NCBI GenBank assembly: GCA_014607495.2
Contig: CP053159.1
Span: 12,345,501 to 12,409,500, forward strand
Reading direction: 5' to 3'
Length of the DNA: 64,000 bases
Origin: Carposina sasakii
Taxonomy: Eukaryota > Arthropoda > Insecta > Lepidoptera > Carposinidae
Made by a program: the position numbers and the translations under genes. Positions 44,869 to 57,927 of the stretch are shown piece after piece (the stretch's first letter is position 1; each line of letters opens with the position of its first letter). Below the pieces are notes generated by a model. That model was given only the letters and a program-made list of their open reading frames with translations. It was not told the origin of the DNA and did no database searches.

Positions 44869-47800
44869 TATCAAGGAGTTTCATAATTTATTTCATATCC
44901 ACAAACTTAACAATATGTTAGCAAAATCCCACGCAAAGGTCCTGTATAAAACATTCAAAGATTAAATCTGAGAAATGCAAAAATCTCTCAAGATCAGTTT
45001 TAAAAATTTAATGTATCAACTATAAGCTCAACTAACTTCACTTACATTACCATTTTTTACCTGTTGTATGCAATTTTATTAAAACAACGAATGACTGGCA
45101 TAGTCTTAACTGCCATTATTGTCATAACATTGTTCAAGTTGTGTCACTAATTGAATTTTCAAGAAAATTGTATCATGTAATTAAATGGATTCGAGCTTAG
45201 TTTCGTTAGCGGTGTACTATCGGCTTTAGAACAGTCCTGCACTTCAGGCGCGCCGCAGTACAATGTAAACAAATGAACCCCATGATTGATTTGTGACCGT
45301 GCACCCGACACGCACAACTCGGCTCATTCGTTTATACCCCAAACCATTACGGCATATACCAATGTCGCTAGTGTCTATGTGGTTTTACGTGAGTACTAAT
45401 AGTATGAGGTTGGGTTTCCGCTCAAGTCAGCTTAAAAAACGTGGAACTGCGATCGTTGACTTCAACGATAGGTCTGACAGGGTCTGACAAGGACTGACAT
45501 AGACATTGCCCCACGGTATCGGGAATGCACGATAAAAACCATGGCATACTAGTCAATTGATTAATGATTGAATAATCGAGCTTGCCGAAATTGGAGTGGA
45601 GTGGGAAGACGGAAATAAAATGTTTTTCGCTTACATGACCTGAAATGACAGCTCTGTCCTGTATGTATGTTTCAGCAATGATCTGACAGCAATATTAAAA
45701 AGATGCACTTAAATAATTTATGTTCCTTTTAACATAATCGAGTCTATGTAAAGGAAAATCTGACAAGTTGGAAAAAAAATACTTACAAAAGATTTTACGA
45801 AGCTGAGCTTACAGACAGGATGCTAAACTGACTTTAACATTAATTCTTTTTTTTTTAATAAGGGGATTATTTGTAAAATTACTCACCATAACCAACATCT
45901 GGTAAATAATATTTGCCAAAAACGCAAGCTAACATTCACCCCGTAAAGATCTTGTAAGTTGCAAAATACGTCTCAAAATGGTATGGTATTACGATAATAA
46001 CAATAAATGTAACAAGTTATTGCGGAACGGTTATCGTTATTTTGGAACGGTTATCGTTATTTTGCCCAATTTTGCCCTTTTGGATGGTGTTATCGCTGTA
46101 ATTCGTTTGAATCGGCTCAGTCATCCGACATGCGTTTACATTGAATTACGTTCTTGAATATTTCTATATTGATTTAGTCTTAGTTTTTTTTTTAAGAACC
46201 CAAGAGAGCCTGGTAAAGATTGTCAGGAATATAATAAGAATGCTAGTGCCTTTGCTGCTTTGCATACTGAAACCCGATTGCAGCGACAATCACCATCTCC
46301 AATATGTTTATCCTATTCTCTAGAACCGCACAGAAAATTTCATTTAAATCATTTGAGCCGAGACAGCAATCCGGCCGAACAAATTTTACCTATATAAATG
46401 CGAAAGTACGCTTTATTTACTCAACGGTTTTTAGTTAACAGTATGGAAAACGACATTAGGCTACATTCTGAAGTCTACGCGAATATACCTATAGAACAAA
46501 GATATAAGAGTAACAAGTATTTTTGGAAGTAAATTATTCAGCCAAAGGTAAAGTACTAAAAAGCACTAACACCCTATTCCCACTTCCGTTTATGAAACTT
46601 TCTTGCTTGCAATTTTATGGCGTATTTCAAAATAATAGATCACAAGCCCTACTAATAAAACTCGAATAGAACTCGGTGAACGTAACGTGACATAAGTTGT
46701 CTGTGTGATGATAAAGTCAAAACATTCGACGTTACCTTTTAAATTTGGTTTACATACCCCTGCTGAAATTCATAAAAGACTTGCTCCTGTCTTAAAGTCA
46801 CGCGATCTTCGATCAAAATGACAGTTACAAGTGACATTTTGTACGTTAAAGTTTCAACCAGAGTTTTTTTTTTATATTTACAATATGTGTTTCAGTTTAA
46901 CTGTGTAAAAAATCTTCTATATTACGGATAAAACCAACAGTCGAGATAAACTTAAGTAGGTTTCTAATTATTCAATTTTAAATAATTCTTATTGGAATAT
47001 ATGTCATATTTCAATTTAATCCTCTGAACCTGCTCAACACTAACTAAGGCATTTTACGTTAGATTGACATTCAGTAATAATCTGTAAACTAAGTTTCGGC
47101 GCTTCGCACTTCGTTATAATGTAGACCTACCTATACACATATGATACTTACTCGTATTACATAAAGAACTCATTAATTATCGAGAAACCTTAGTAAGGGC
47201 TGTATTTTTTAAACTGGACCTTATTTATGCACCATTTCCGTGGGGAGACTTTGACAAATGCCCACCATTTTTGTTTCAGCTGTTCCACTATCTACACAAT
47301 ATGCTTTTATACTGCATAGATAGGATCAACGAAACGTATACTCGTATTACCTAAACGTGAGAAATATAGTAAAATAGCTGTACCTAGATGCGATATGCTA
47401 AACGTGCTTTAGGATCTCCTTTATGATCCTTTTACCCAATTTTGATAACACAGTCGTGTGTTGTACGTACACGCTATAATTTGTTGGTTAAAAAGTGGAT
47501 TGACCTTATTCAGCAACAGCTTGCAATTTGCGGTTGAAAACCGAAATATGCATCAATTCGAAGTACTTATATGATAGATAAAAAATCTAAATTACCTCTA
47601 TGAATCCAAAGATTTTGTAACATTCCAATTGCAGGCTTTTGCTGCCATCATACCCATGAACGTCTTTTACTTAACAGACATGTCCACTATATAAAGGCAT
47701 CTGTTTGAAGATGGGGCGAACAGCATGAATCTTAACTTTTTAATTAAACTCTCCAACTGTCGTCTCCTGTCTTATTCATCTGCTATAACGAGTGAAAGGA

Positions 47801-49534
47801 ACTGCTATACTCGTATTTGTTAAGAATACTAGGCTGACGAGAATTTTCTTAGAAACCCTCATATTTCATGAATGAATAAGAAGGTTTTTTTTCTACTTTA
47901 GTGACTTGTCTACCTACCTGAAACTATAAAGCAAAGTGTAATTTCACTAATTTGAAATTACACAGTAGATATTACCTTTTATTTAGGTACTACTGAATTG
48001 ACTGAAGCCCGCTTCAAAGTAAGTTGACATTTTTCTTCAGTTGTTGTTGAAAAATGAAATAAAAAATACCACTAATAAAAACCCAATAATAATAAAGAAC
48101 AAAGTACCATGACAAGAATTGAACTTTACAACACTGTAAAAGAAGTCATAGCTTATGAAAATTACGAGCACATAAATCTATAGAAATGAAACTTGTCATA
48201 GATCCTGCCAAGTATGTATGTTCAGTAAACTATTAAAGACTAATAACGTGTCTAAATCTAAAGACTATAGTGTGTTAAATTCAAACACTACAAAACTAAT
48301 TGGGTGTAGGTATACATTTCATTAAGGAGTCACTTAGGTGTCTACTCAGTGTCCAACCATAAGTCGTAAGCAACCAATAACCTATTAACTCCTTTTTTAT
48401 GCAAGACTGGGGTTAGTAGAATCATGAGATGTATATTATGTGTATTTATATGTATTGTATTAAATTAGTCTATTTCTATTAAGTATTTATACATTTCATA
48501 AGCAATTTCACACGTTCTGCACTTATATCCTCGCCAAGACATAAGGGCACTGTTTGAAGAGTTATTGGTTTTTAATTTGAAACAGACGGAACTTTGGTGG
48601 AAATCCACAAAAACTCAAACCTAATTAGTCGCGATTGTAATTGTTACTTTGAAATTAAATTTATGACCCCCGACCGACATCTGGAACTGAAGGCGGTTGT
48701 TTGTTATCACTGGGTCAGAAAATCTCTATTTTTAACTAACAAGTACTTAGGTATAAGCATATGTGACATTAATAGTTAGTTAATTCTTTAGATGACTTGT
48801 ATTTCTACAAAATGGGAGTATCATCTCTTTTACCAAGAATTTTAAGTCGTATTTCAGAAACGTTACTGTCTAGATTTTTTTTCTTATGGTGGCCCTCTGT
48901 TATTGGCCTCCGTCAGCTTATTAAATGTTCGGAATACTGTTCTTAAATATTGCCAAATTTTTGTTGATTCAAGAATATCTTAATTAGTCGTACTTTCAAT
49001 CCACGATTTGCTGCCTTATAGATAGCTATTTTTAACATGGATCACAATTTTTACGCATAACGCATTCCTTTTGAAATTTTAATCGAACTCGGAATTCCAA
49101 GAGCTCGCTAATTTGGGGGTCTCCAAAATTTGAAACAATAAAACGTTTGAAATTTTAATGAAGTAGCGAAAATGGCGCGTTTGGTACGGTTGCAGGCCGA
49201 CGGATGGCTGCAGGCGAGGGTTGGGAAGGTGTACCGGAGACTGATGGCATAAATCCTATGTCAAACGATATCTGTGTAACATATAAGCTTAGATGAACTG
49301 CATATAAGATATATCTATTTATAATTAACGATGTCACTTAATGTTCGCTAGTGACTTCCTTCAACGTGGTTTATATAGGAGAGGTATGTATGTATTTAAA
49401 TTCTGGGATGTTTAAAAAAATTTTATTTATTAAATAGCTAGATAACAACATATATGTCACAAAAGATTGATCCGGCAGTTAGTGTTCAATACCTAGCACG
49501 CAGTATAGGTTGTAGTTAACACAATTATGCAATA
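44869..49534. other. Long AT-rich stretch without recognised genes
   Basis: Only short ORFs (60-64 codons) without features. 45190-45400 is GC-richer. A small palindrome (GTGTAATTTCA/TGAAATTACAC) lies near 47937-47964. The 20-bp tandem at 46024 is listed separately. Confidence 0.4.
46024..46063. repeat. Perfect 20-bp tandem duplication
   Basis: GGAACGGTTATCGTTATTTT occurs twice in succession without mismatch. Confidence 0.95.
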
Positions 49535-49858
49535 CCGCGTGGACTACAGAAAAAAAAACAAAATATCAAAATTATCCTGGATAAAAACATTTTCCCGGGA
49601 TAAAAACTATAAACTGCCTATATGTTAAGTGGGACCTGTCACAATATATTCCTGAAAACTGCATCGAAATCGGTTCAGCTGTTTCTGAGATTAGCGTGCA
49701 CAAACGCACAGACAAACAGACAAACCGACAAACAGACAAAAATTCAAAAATCATTGTTTTGGGTACTATTGCGTTGATAAAGGTATTCTATAATATTTTT
49801 TCTTATATATCTTCCATGTACAGACAGCGATCCGTTACATTTTTATTATATGTATAGA
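49535..49858 (-). mobile_element. Helitron copy H6, lacking its 3' hairpin
   Basis: The minus strand starts TCTATACATATAATAAAAAT. The body matches H2 and H5 closely, including the uninterrupted GGACCTGTCACAATATATTC that serves as the empty site for the H5 insert. The GGACGCCCGCGACT end and CTAG are missing at the left. Confidence 0.8.
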
Positions 49859-51410
49859 ATGCACTAAAGGTTTTGTTATTGTCCATAAAATTTTGGAGAT
49901 TAACATTATTGTTTATTATATAGAGTACTTTTCTATTTAACATCATCATACCACGAGTTACCGGCACTAATTTACCTATAATCTGTACAGGATTATTTAT
50001 CTAGCACCACTAGGTGCGGGTAGCACTTTAAAATTGATCGAGTTGTTGTGTTGCCCGCGGCAGCCAACGCCGACCCCTGTCGCATAGGTCTGCAGGTTTT
50101 TTTGAAAATATTTATCTGTGACAGATTATGTTAAAGATACTATAGGTTTATAAGACCAACTCTATACATGTTCAAACTAATTTTGTTTTATACTTTTGTA
50201 AAAATGATCAAAAAACTGATTTTTTTTTCAGGCCGATTTACATATCACTGTAAAACATGTTTGTATGTCTCAATATTGCCTCACCAATGTATGAGAGGTA
50301 AGTTTGCACTGTATTTTATTTTAGTGGAAAATGGTAGGTACATATAGTAGGGATAACCATCATAATATCTCCCGGCAATAAGAATAGAAATATAATAAGT
50401 CGATAAGACCGACCGAATATTTATTAAATACTTGCAATAATTTGTACAATTAGTAGTTTGTATTAAATACAAAGAAAGAACCACGCTTCTTTCCCGGAGG
50501 GGTAGGCAGACATACGGATCTCCATTTGCCAAGGTTCTCACACACCTTTTCCTCATCTCATGATGTTCACGTCATCACGTTCATCATGCACACCCAATAC
50601 TTTTGGCCCGAACTTCCTCTAATATTTTTCAAATTTGATCGGTGAGAGTTTGGTATCGTATTATATACTTCCAATCCTTCCATCCACACTTCCATTCTAC
50701 ACTTTCTTTGCCAGTCTGCTTTCATCAGTGACGTTATATCTAAGACTTTTATTCATCATTTCCATAATATGTTCAAAAATGTTAAAGTGTAACTTTATTT
50801 CCTGGTTTCACAGCAATAAAGCGCATACACTAACAACTTCGTAGAGTATTAACAAGTCTGACCATACGATAAAAACGCAGGCAGAGCTTAAAAGCCAGAC
50901 GTACAAATAAAGATTTATATCAACTAGCATTTACAGCCACCGAAGTCGCCACCGTCAACACGATTTTTTCAAAATTTTTACAAATTACACGACTTTTTTA
51001 CTTCCACCGTGCTGTCAGTAATTTGGTTTTATGTAACTCCACAATTTTATAAGCACATGCAATGATGTCGCTACTGTGTATACTAGGTTTGTAAAAGCGG
51101 CATGGGATGTGACAGTTATCGGTGTTCCTCGTGTTAAGGGTAACTTAGTTGTTCAGTGAACAATGTTGGTTAATTGCATGCTGTGTCAGGTGCGGGGAAA
51201 ATGGCAGACAAACGCATCAAAATTAAACAGCCAGCAGTTTGACAAATGTGGGGGTTAATGATGAAGAAGGGACAAAAATTTTGTCTGGAGCATAACTTGT
51301 CTGGCATAGATATACCTATACATACGGGTTCAGATATAATAGGATATTATTGTTACTCACCTGTGTTTATTTTTAGCTTCATATTTTCAGGTTATGCGAC
51401 AAGTACCTTA
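49859..51410. other. Unannotated DNA
   Basis: Near 51201 there is ATG in a good context (GGAAAATGGCAG) opening only 13 codons. Nothing else recognised. Confidence 0.4.
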
Positions 51411-51544
51411 GGCCCAATCTTTCCAAACGTCAGAGAACCCATCAGAAGAATAAAGTTGATGCTGCCTTTGTCTCAAACTTGATCATGCATGACAGAGACA
51501 GCGACAACTTTATTCTTCTGATAGGTTGCCGACTAGACCACCCC
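51411..51544. mobile_element. PIF/Harbinger-like hairpin MITE, copy 1
   Basis: TTA on both sides (51408-51410 and 51545-51547). The arms CAGAAGAATAAAGTTGATGC and GACAACTTTATTCTTCTGAT are inverse, and the centre is TTGATCATGCATGA. The 3-bp TWA duplication and GGGCC-type end suggest PIF/Harbinger. Related to 57781-57927. Confidence 0.7.
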
Positions 51545-52674
51545 TTAATTATATAATTAGCTTGTCTACTTTCATTCCCTCACAGCAGTCAACATACATT
51601 ACGAGTTCTATAATAAGAACTAAATGTGTACAATATGTATAATATATGTACAATAAAGAATAAGAATGAATTATTTAAAAAACCGACTGCGTCATAATTT
51701 TCATGTAGTCCGTATCAATCTTACGACTAACAAATCTAATGATGATACATCTCAAGCTCAAAATAAAACATAACCCACCTTCTGACGCATTATAAGAGAG
51801 AAACAAAGATGTAAAAGTCAAATTTCCAGACATCCGGTAAACTTCCCATGGTGAACGATCCAACAAAGTGATGCCAGCAAAGAGCTCTATCACAATGAGG
51901 TAACTAGACGATACGCTTTGTGCTTCATTATAACCTCCTGAAGCAGAAGCAAACAGTCTAAACGTAATAAACGCGGGCACAAACACACCTGACGCTGCAA
52001 CGCCAAAATACACTCTACAAGAACGTGCCAAAGCTGAAAATCAAACCATCCAACTCCACTACCAAATTCGTCATACACGCTTTGGTCACGTTTAAGAGGA
52101 GCTTCCAGGGCATTAGCTGCTTAACCACAAGGGGTATAAGTCTGAAAACTGGTTGGATGTGTATGCAGTGGACATATCTACTTCGGTAGATAATCAAATT
52201 TGTTTGCAGATCGCTAACGAGCAGTCCGGTCGATTTGGACGCTACTGTAGCGAAGTTGTCCCTTTCTATATGCCTTTCTTTAACTAACTATTCAAATGTT
52301 TAGATAGGAAACTATTACATATAGGTACAAAGCAATGTAAAAATAAATCCTCAAAAATTAGCAGGTCAGATTCCTTTCTATCATAAGATTCCACAATGGA
52401 AATTATGATATTTTTATTATTAAAAGTCGCAATTGTTCATAGCAAACATCCGTTCACATATACGGATATAAAATGCTATTCCGAATTAGGTGCTCAGATG
52501 AATGATATACAATTAGGTGTGAAAATTGTCTTTAAAATTAGAGTTCCGTTGTAGTTTTCATATACTGCGAATAAGGTCTCAAATTCGAGTTCATTATAAA
52601 ACTTATTTATTCTGCATTCAATTTTAAATCATGTACATAGCCTTTTTCTTGTTCAATATTCTTTATATATATAA
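51545..52674. other. Unannotated DNA
   Basis: The 118-codon minus ORF at 51675-52031 has hydrophobic patches but no recognisable family. Two overlapping ORFs in other frames are equally long for their position, so coding is doubtful. Confidence 0.35.
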
Positions 52675-52883
52675 GGTCTACCAAAAAGTACTTTCATTAT
52701 GGGACCAACTCCAAATTGTAAAAAAAAAATCAGTTGTTCCATACAATCTTGAATAATTACTGTACTGAAATGTATGGAACAGCAGATTTTTTTCACTATT
52801 TCAGAGTTGGTCCCCTAATGAAAGTTGTTTCTTTTTACCTACCTAGTTTCGTGTCAAAAGATAATTAGTTCTTTTTGGTAGAC
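52675..52883. mobile_element. Hairpin MITE, ~209 bp
   Basis: Arms: GGTCTACCAAAAAGTACTTT, GGGACCAACTC and GTTCCATACA against TGTATGGAACAGC, GAGTTGGTCCCC and GTTCTTTTTGGTAGAC. M4 begins four bases to its right. A fragment is at 42599-42672. Confidence 0.8.
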
Positions 52884-52887
52884 GTTA

Positions 52888-53276
52888 TACAGGATGATTT
52901 TTGGTCGTCAACGTTCCCGAAAACTATGCAATCTCCTCATCATCACGATAATTTTTCTCCATGGAAGCATACCTGGGAAGTGTCTGGTTTCCAAAATATT
53001 AGGGTCCAAACTTGAGTAAATAGACTGCGTTTTTCTGCATAAATGCACATTGACGCGTCTAGCAAGATTTTTTCACGAGAAATAATTAATATCTGTCTAT
53101 GAAAAAACTAGCATAAACACTGGACACTACAAATTTCGCCCGCTTTAGTAATTTAAAAAAAATTATCAAAAAAATTTACATCATTTCCCAGCATTTTTTT
53201 TTGGTATAAACTTACTTTATTTGATGCATAGAGTATGTACCCTTCGTTAATGGTAGCGACGAAAAAACATCCTGTA
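52888..53276 (+). mobile_element. Mariner-type MITE, copy M4
   Basis: TACAGGATG...CATCCTGTA with TA on both sides. Carries its own variants (GACGCGTCTAGCAAG, GTAGCGACGAAAAAAC) and is the most diverged of the full-length copies. Confidence 0.85.
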
Positions 53277-54149
53277 TAGATGTAAAAATTATAAATTTTA
53301 TTAATCAGCTTTTATACAGTACCTAAACTTTCTTTACCCGTTGAACTCTAAAAAGAGACAAATTAACGGAATAAAAACAAAAGGCTGCCAATGTCAATGA
53401 TACAATGACTTCGCTATTGTCGACCACTTGTGCCTCATTAGGAAAAGAAAAAAAAAACAATTAAACTCCGCTTACCTGAAACAAAGTTAATGTTATCACA
53501 TCTCAAAAACTAGCAACTCTCTATGCCTTTAAATATAGCGTTTAAAGTTCCATGAACCATGGTTTTTGAGGTTATAGCAGATGCTGGCATGGGTATGCTC
53601 ATACACACGTCACATCCATGGTACTCATTGCATTGTGAACTGTAATTCAGAATGAATGGCATTGTTTGAAACGCCTAACAGTAAAACGGTAGTGGGTATG
53701 GACCATTGTATTTACGGTTTATTAGCAGCTTGGCGACATCACTTATATAAAAATCCTGACTTTTGAAGTATGAGATTTTTTTTAGCTTTTGCAATTGATT
53801 GATATTATAATAGATATAATAGATTGATGATTGAAAAACTAATTATCATCGAAATGGGTGAAATTTATATTACAATTTAAAACTAACGGCACCTCATATT
53901 CGCTTACTGCAACCGATTACAGCGCCACCTACTGCGTTTGAGTTTCCGCTCATACTTTCCCTGGATCCACTTAACCCTTAACCACCTACCTGTGGTCTCA
54001 GAGACCGCAATGATTTTTCAAATTTCTATTTGTATTTCTATTTGTGTGTGATGTACGTCATAGTGCGTTTATGCGTTTACCTTTTCTGCACACTAATCAG
54101 TATCGTGCTTGCGCTTGTGGAAAATACACTGACTCTGTCACCATTTCAT
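53277..54149. other. Unannotated DNA
   Basis: A small GGTCTCAGAGACC palindrome near 53993. Nothing else. Confidence 0.35.
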
Positions 54150-54418
54150 CATCATCATCATCAGCCTATTGCAGTCCACTGCTGGACGTAGGCCTCCCCC
54201 AGGGCACGCCACAAGACTGCCATGGTGGGTATTTGCCCATAGTCACCACGCTGGGCAGGCGGGTTGGTGACCGCAGTTTGTATTATAAACTATGTTGTCA
54301 ACACGGCAGGCGCTGCTGTCCACCTCCCGGAAACCCTTGATCGCCTCGTACGATACCCACGGGCAGACATGGGGTGGTACGAATTCTACTCTGCCGTCAC
54401 CACGCGGCCAACTGTCAC
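54150..54418 (-). mobile_element. RTE-derived repeat, intact reference copy
   Basis: (CATCAT)n then AGCCTATTGCAGTCCACTGC at the left, which is the 3' end on the minus strand (GEAYVQQWTAIG, TGA, (ATG)n). It continues through GCCCATAGTCACCACGCTGG and CTATGTTGTCAACACGGCAG to GGGCAGACATGGGGTGGTAC and CACCACGCGGCC. About 270 bp. It shows the uninterrupted order of the two halves at 5960-6081 and 8252-8406. ORFs crossing it are incidental. Confidence 0.8.
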
Positions 54419-54659
54419 CATTTACCTACTGCTAAAGGCTATGGAATATCCTTTATATTCCTGCAGTTCTAGTTACCCCATTTCGGGAATGCACAGCCGT
54501 GCATGTCAATATATCATTTAAGCGTAATATTTATTTGTCTTTCGTTTGTTTTGTTTGACTTGATGACATTACCTATTGGATTTGTCACCGGTAGCTAGAT
54601 TGTTGTATTTGTTCCCGAAAAGCGGCAGTAGGTTCACCTATAACCAAGTATTAGGCTAA

Positions 54660-54765
54660 CTGGTGAAAAGTGGGTGTGTAAATTTGCACACTTCTGCCCA
54701 TCCTCTTTAGGGGATAACAGGCGTGACTATATATATGTATGTATCTGTTAATTTATATTAAAGAA
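54660..54765 (+). mobile_element. Family D-like 3' end, diverged
   Basis: CACACTTCTGCCCATCC, GGGGATAACAGGCGTGACTA and a (TATG)n tail. Similar in layout to family D in the opposite orientation. Confidence 0.5.
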
Positions 54766-55058
54766 TATTTTGTTTAAATCAATCAGATTCCCCATCAGTC
54801 CGCCCTCATCGACGCTAAAGACTTCCTCTGTAGTTCATTACATGGAACATCTGAAACGAAGCTTGATCTCCAGAAATACTTGAATACTATTATCAAGATT
54901 TACTGCAGGCGATTCCTTAAGGGGAATACCTTATACGCATTTTCATGGCGCGTAACGTTACATTAATGCTGCTTGAGGAATAGAAGAAATAGCCAGTGAT
55001 CTGATTAACAGTTCAATTTTGATTCAATATTTGCATTCTAATGTTTTTTCGTCATATA

Positions 55059-55369
55059 CTAGCGGACGCCTGTTGTCTACAGAATGCAACCTGTGTCGTT
55101 CTCCGTACTATAGCAATCTTAAGGATGATGCTGCCTTTCTCTTAAACTTGATCAAAACAGTGGTAGCTTCAACTATATCAAGCAAAGCTACTTTAACACT
55201 TTCTTTTGCTAAATAACTCTCTAGTCTAGATATTGCTAGCACTGAGGCCATAATTGAATGTGTTTTATTTTATTGTAAAATTTAATTAAAAACTATTTAG
55301 TTTTTACGTGAAAGAGTAACGAACATCCATCCATACTTACAAACTTTCGCGTTTATAATATTAGTAGGA
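55059..55369 (-). mobile_element. Helitron copy H7
   Basis: The minus strand starts TCCTACTAATATTATAAACG and CGAAAGTTTGTAAG and ends at CTAG (55059-55062) after GGCGTCCG. It is about 311 bp. The interior differs from H2 and includes an ORF without recognisable domains. Confidence 0.7.
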
Positions 55370-57080
55370 TACGATATAATTCTCCTTAAAGAAGTGTGCG
55401 TAGAAAAAAAAACGTTTTAAGGCCGCCATTTTATTTACGATCACTTGTACAGAGTGGTGTGTAACCAAGTTAAGTGCCACGTAAACGGTTTCCCTGTAAC
55501 TTGAAAAAAGAGGGGAAGGCCGTGCTGTACTAACTTTTCTTCATAGGTTAGCTCATGTAGCAGATTATTTAGATGAGTTAGTCCACAACGTTGAATCTGT
55601 CTACGTTTCTACCTGAAGTTTCTATGTTTTTACTCTCTTTGTCTTTAATTGTTGGTATTGTATTTTTCTGTGTCATATAGTCTTCCAATATAACACATCT
55701 TCAAACGTCCTATTCTATTTTAATATAGGATACGTGAGTAAAGTTTCTGATAGCTTACATTGACGTAAATTACAAAAATCGTAATTCGCTTTCTACGAAT
55801 GGGTATCATTGGCATCATCATCGCATCTAACAATATCAGTGCCAATTTAATTAGATATTTTATTATAACAGTACTTTATTTTATCCTACCATCATCGTTT
55901 ATAAGTAAAAACTGTAGAGAGAATACAGATTTATTTGAGGATAGATCCGGAGGGCGCGGGTGGGATCCCTAGTTCAAAGTTTCCAACGTCCGAATCTGAT
56001 TTAGGGTATGATCCCCTTTTTGTATAGAGATTTGAAGTAAAAATGGACATCGTTTAGTAAGGTTATTATACTTTATCGGAAAATACCTTGTTAATATTTA
56101 AGCCGGTTCTCTTATTTAATATAAATTCATTTTAAAATAGTCTTTATTAATTCATGAAGTCACTTGACATTCCTTGAACGTGTTCGTCGGTAAAATGAGT
56201 AAGAACTTCGAATGTTTATGAAAATGTATTTTTGATTGCAAATCTGGGCTATAATTTACGGTGACGTAACAGAAGTTGCGGGTATCAACTATTGATTGAT
56301 AAATTAATCAAACTCAGAGATTACGTTTGTCTTCCCAGAAAACATATTACTGGACTAAAAAATAGCTTCCACTGATAAACCATTCTAAAAGTCGCAGTAG
56401 ATTTACTGATACATATATGAGTACCTACTAGCTATTTCTACTTCCCTCCTCCATGATCAGTATCTAATGTACAATAATGCTTTTCGGTAGCAAGTGTAAA
56501 TTCATGCTAATTGTCAGCAGGGAGTGACGGGCCATTGGCGGTGTCACAAGGTAATGGCTTTTAAGAAATGCCATAAATTATTCCTTGCAGGTTACGCGGC
56601 GTGAGGGGTGAGCGGAGGCGGAATATGTATGGGGGTTGTATTTTGTTGTTTTATTCTGCTTTTCGATGACTGTTGAATAGCTTATAAAGCTATTAGTTCA
56701 CAGTATTATAGGAACATTCGCTGACTCCTGGGTTGATAACTATAGAAGTATAGGAGACTTGGTACTCCGATTGTCTTCAACTAAGAAGTTTACTACGATT
56801 TTCATTATTATGAGTGAAATCAATCATTTTCGACATCTTACTGAACAGTCTATTCCAGTATGATCACCCATGTGATATGACTACGAATGATAGGCGACTC
56901 TGTGTCCATTGATCACTCGCGAATATACCTAATCACCTAGGTGATCAGAGGCGAACCAAATGATGGGGGATGTATGTCGTTTCTCAATACAGCCTATTAC
57001 ATTTTTTTTCCCGACTGCGCGACGCAAAGGAGTGGTATTGTGTTTAACAGCGTATGTATGTATGTATGTTCCTTTGATGA
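55370..57080. other. Unannotated DNA
   Basis: A GC-richer patch lies at 56515-56640 with an acceptor-like TTATTCCTTGCAG. A (TATG)n run is at 57052-57070. No gene recognised. Confidence 0.35.
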
Positions 57081-57186
57081 CTAATGATCGTAACATAATA
57101 ACTGAACAGTCGGGATCCATTATCCGACAGCCAAGCTAATATTTCAATGGATCCTGGCTGTTCAGTTGTTATGTTACCATCATTAG
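57081..57186. mobile_element. Hairpin element with 41-bp arms
   Basis: CTAATGATCGTAACATAATA, ACTGAACAGTCGGGATCCAT at the left pairs with ATGGATCCTGGCTGTTCAGT, TGTTATGTTACCATCATTAG at the right with about four mismatches and a 24-nt loop. Confidence 0.8.
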
Positions 57187-57780
57187 AAAATATTTTATGT
57201 TCTTCAATATTATTCATTCCATAATAATATTATAGAATTCTAGACCACCGGACATCTAAGTGCTTGTTTTTTTTTCTGTGGGGTTTTTGGATTTTTTTTA
57301 AGCAGTCGGGTTTTTGAATTTTTTAAATTATTAGTTTAAAACAATTCATCTATGTAATGTATATTTTCGTCCTTCGACTAAAAGTGCATTTAAGTTTATT
57401 TAAAATTTTCTGTAATCGCTCCATCTTCTAACCTTCGACCAGTCGCCAACGTCAGATGTACGAGTACTTCGTCCTGGAATTCGTCTGGTATTTATTATAA
57501 AAAAACAATATCTCCCTAAATGTTTGTTTATTTTGTACAACAATGTTTCTTCTGAGACGTTACGGAAGTTTGTTTTTTTTTTATTAAATGACTCCCCATT
57601 TGTGTTCCCCTGTTTTTAAATCCCCTAATTTTTGATAACTGTCTTAGCCAAGTGGTAAATACTGCTGAGTTAAAAAGTATTCTATCAAGGGCTCCTAATG
57701 TACCCAGAGCTCTTGTCTCATCAGGAAAAGTCAACGGACGGATAAAATGTCCCTCTGAAGGGAAATTTCAACAGCACTAA
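57187..57780. other. Unannotated AT-rich DNA
   Basis: Nothing recognised. Confidence 0.4.
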
Positions 57781-57927
57781 GGGCCGATTTTCCCAACGGT
57801 CAAAAAGCATAATTTAATTATCTGAAGAATAAAGTTGATGCTGTATTTCTCCAAAACTTGATCAAGATAGAGACAGCACTAACTTTATCCTTCAGATAGA
57901 TTATCTGATCATTGAAAAAATCAGCTC
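57781..57927. mobile_element. PIF/Harbinger-like hairpin MITE, copy 2
   Basis: TAA on both sides (57778-57780 and 57928-57930). Ends GGGCCGATTTTCC and GAAAAAATCAGCTC. The arms GAAGAATAAAGTTGATGCTG and CAGCACTAACTTTATCCTTC meet at AACTTGATCAAG. Confidence 0.8.

Noticed and set aside
51201..51242. ATG in strong context (GGAAAATGGCAG)
   Set aside because: Opens only 13 codons before TGA, with no donor site in the frame.
51675..52197. Three overlapping minus ORFs of 60-118 codons as a membrane protein gene
   Set aside because: Frames overlap without one dominating, no family is recognised, and there is no promoter or splice context.
53985..54015. GGTCTCAGAGACC palindrome as an operator
   Set aside because: Isolated 13-bp palindrome without promoter context; expected by chance in 64 kb.
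1404..54290. CATCATCAT-type runs as a CRISPR-like or regulatory array
   Set aside because: They are microsatellite tails of RTE-type retroposons, each attached to a recognisable 3' end.
54044..54521. Overlapping plus ORFs of 98 and 85 codons
   Set aside because: They run through the RTE-derived repeat in the wrong orientation; the coding sense is on the minus strand.
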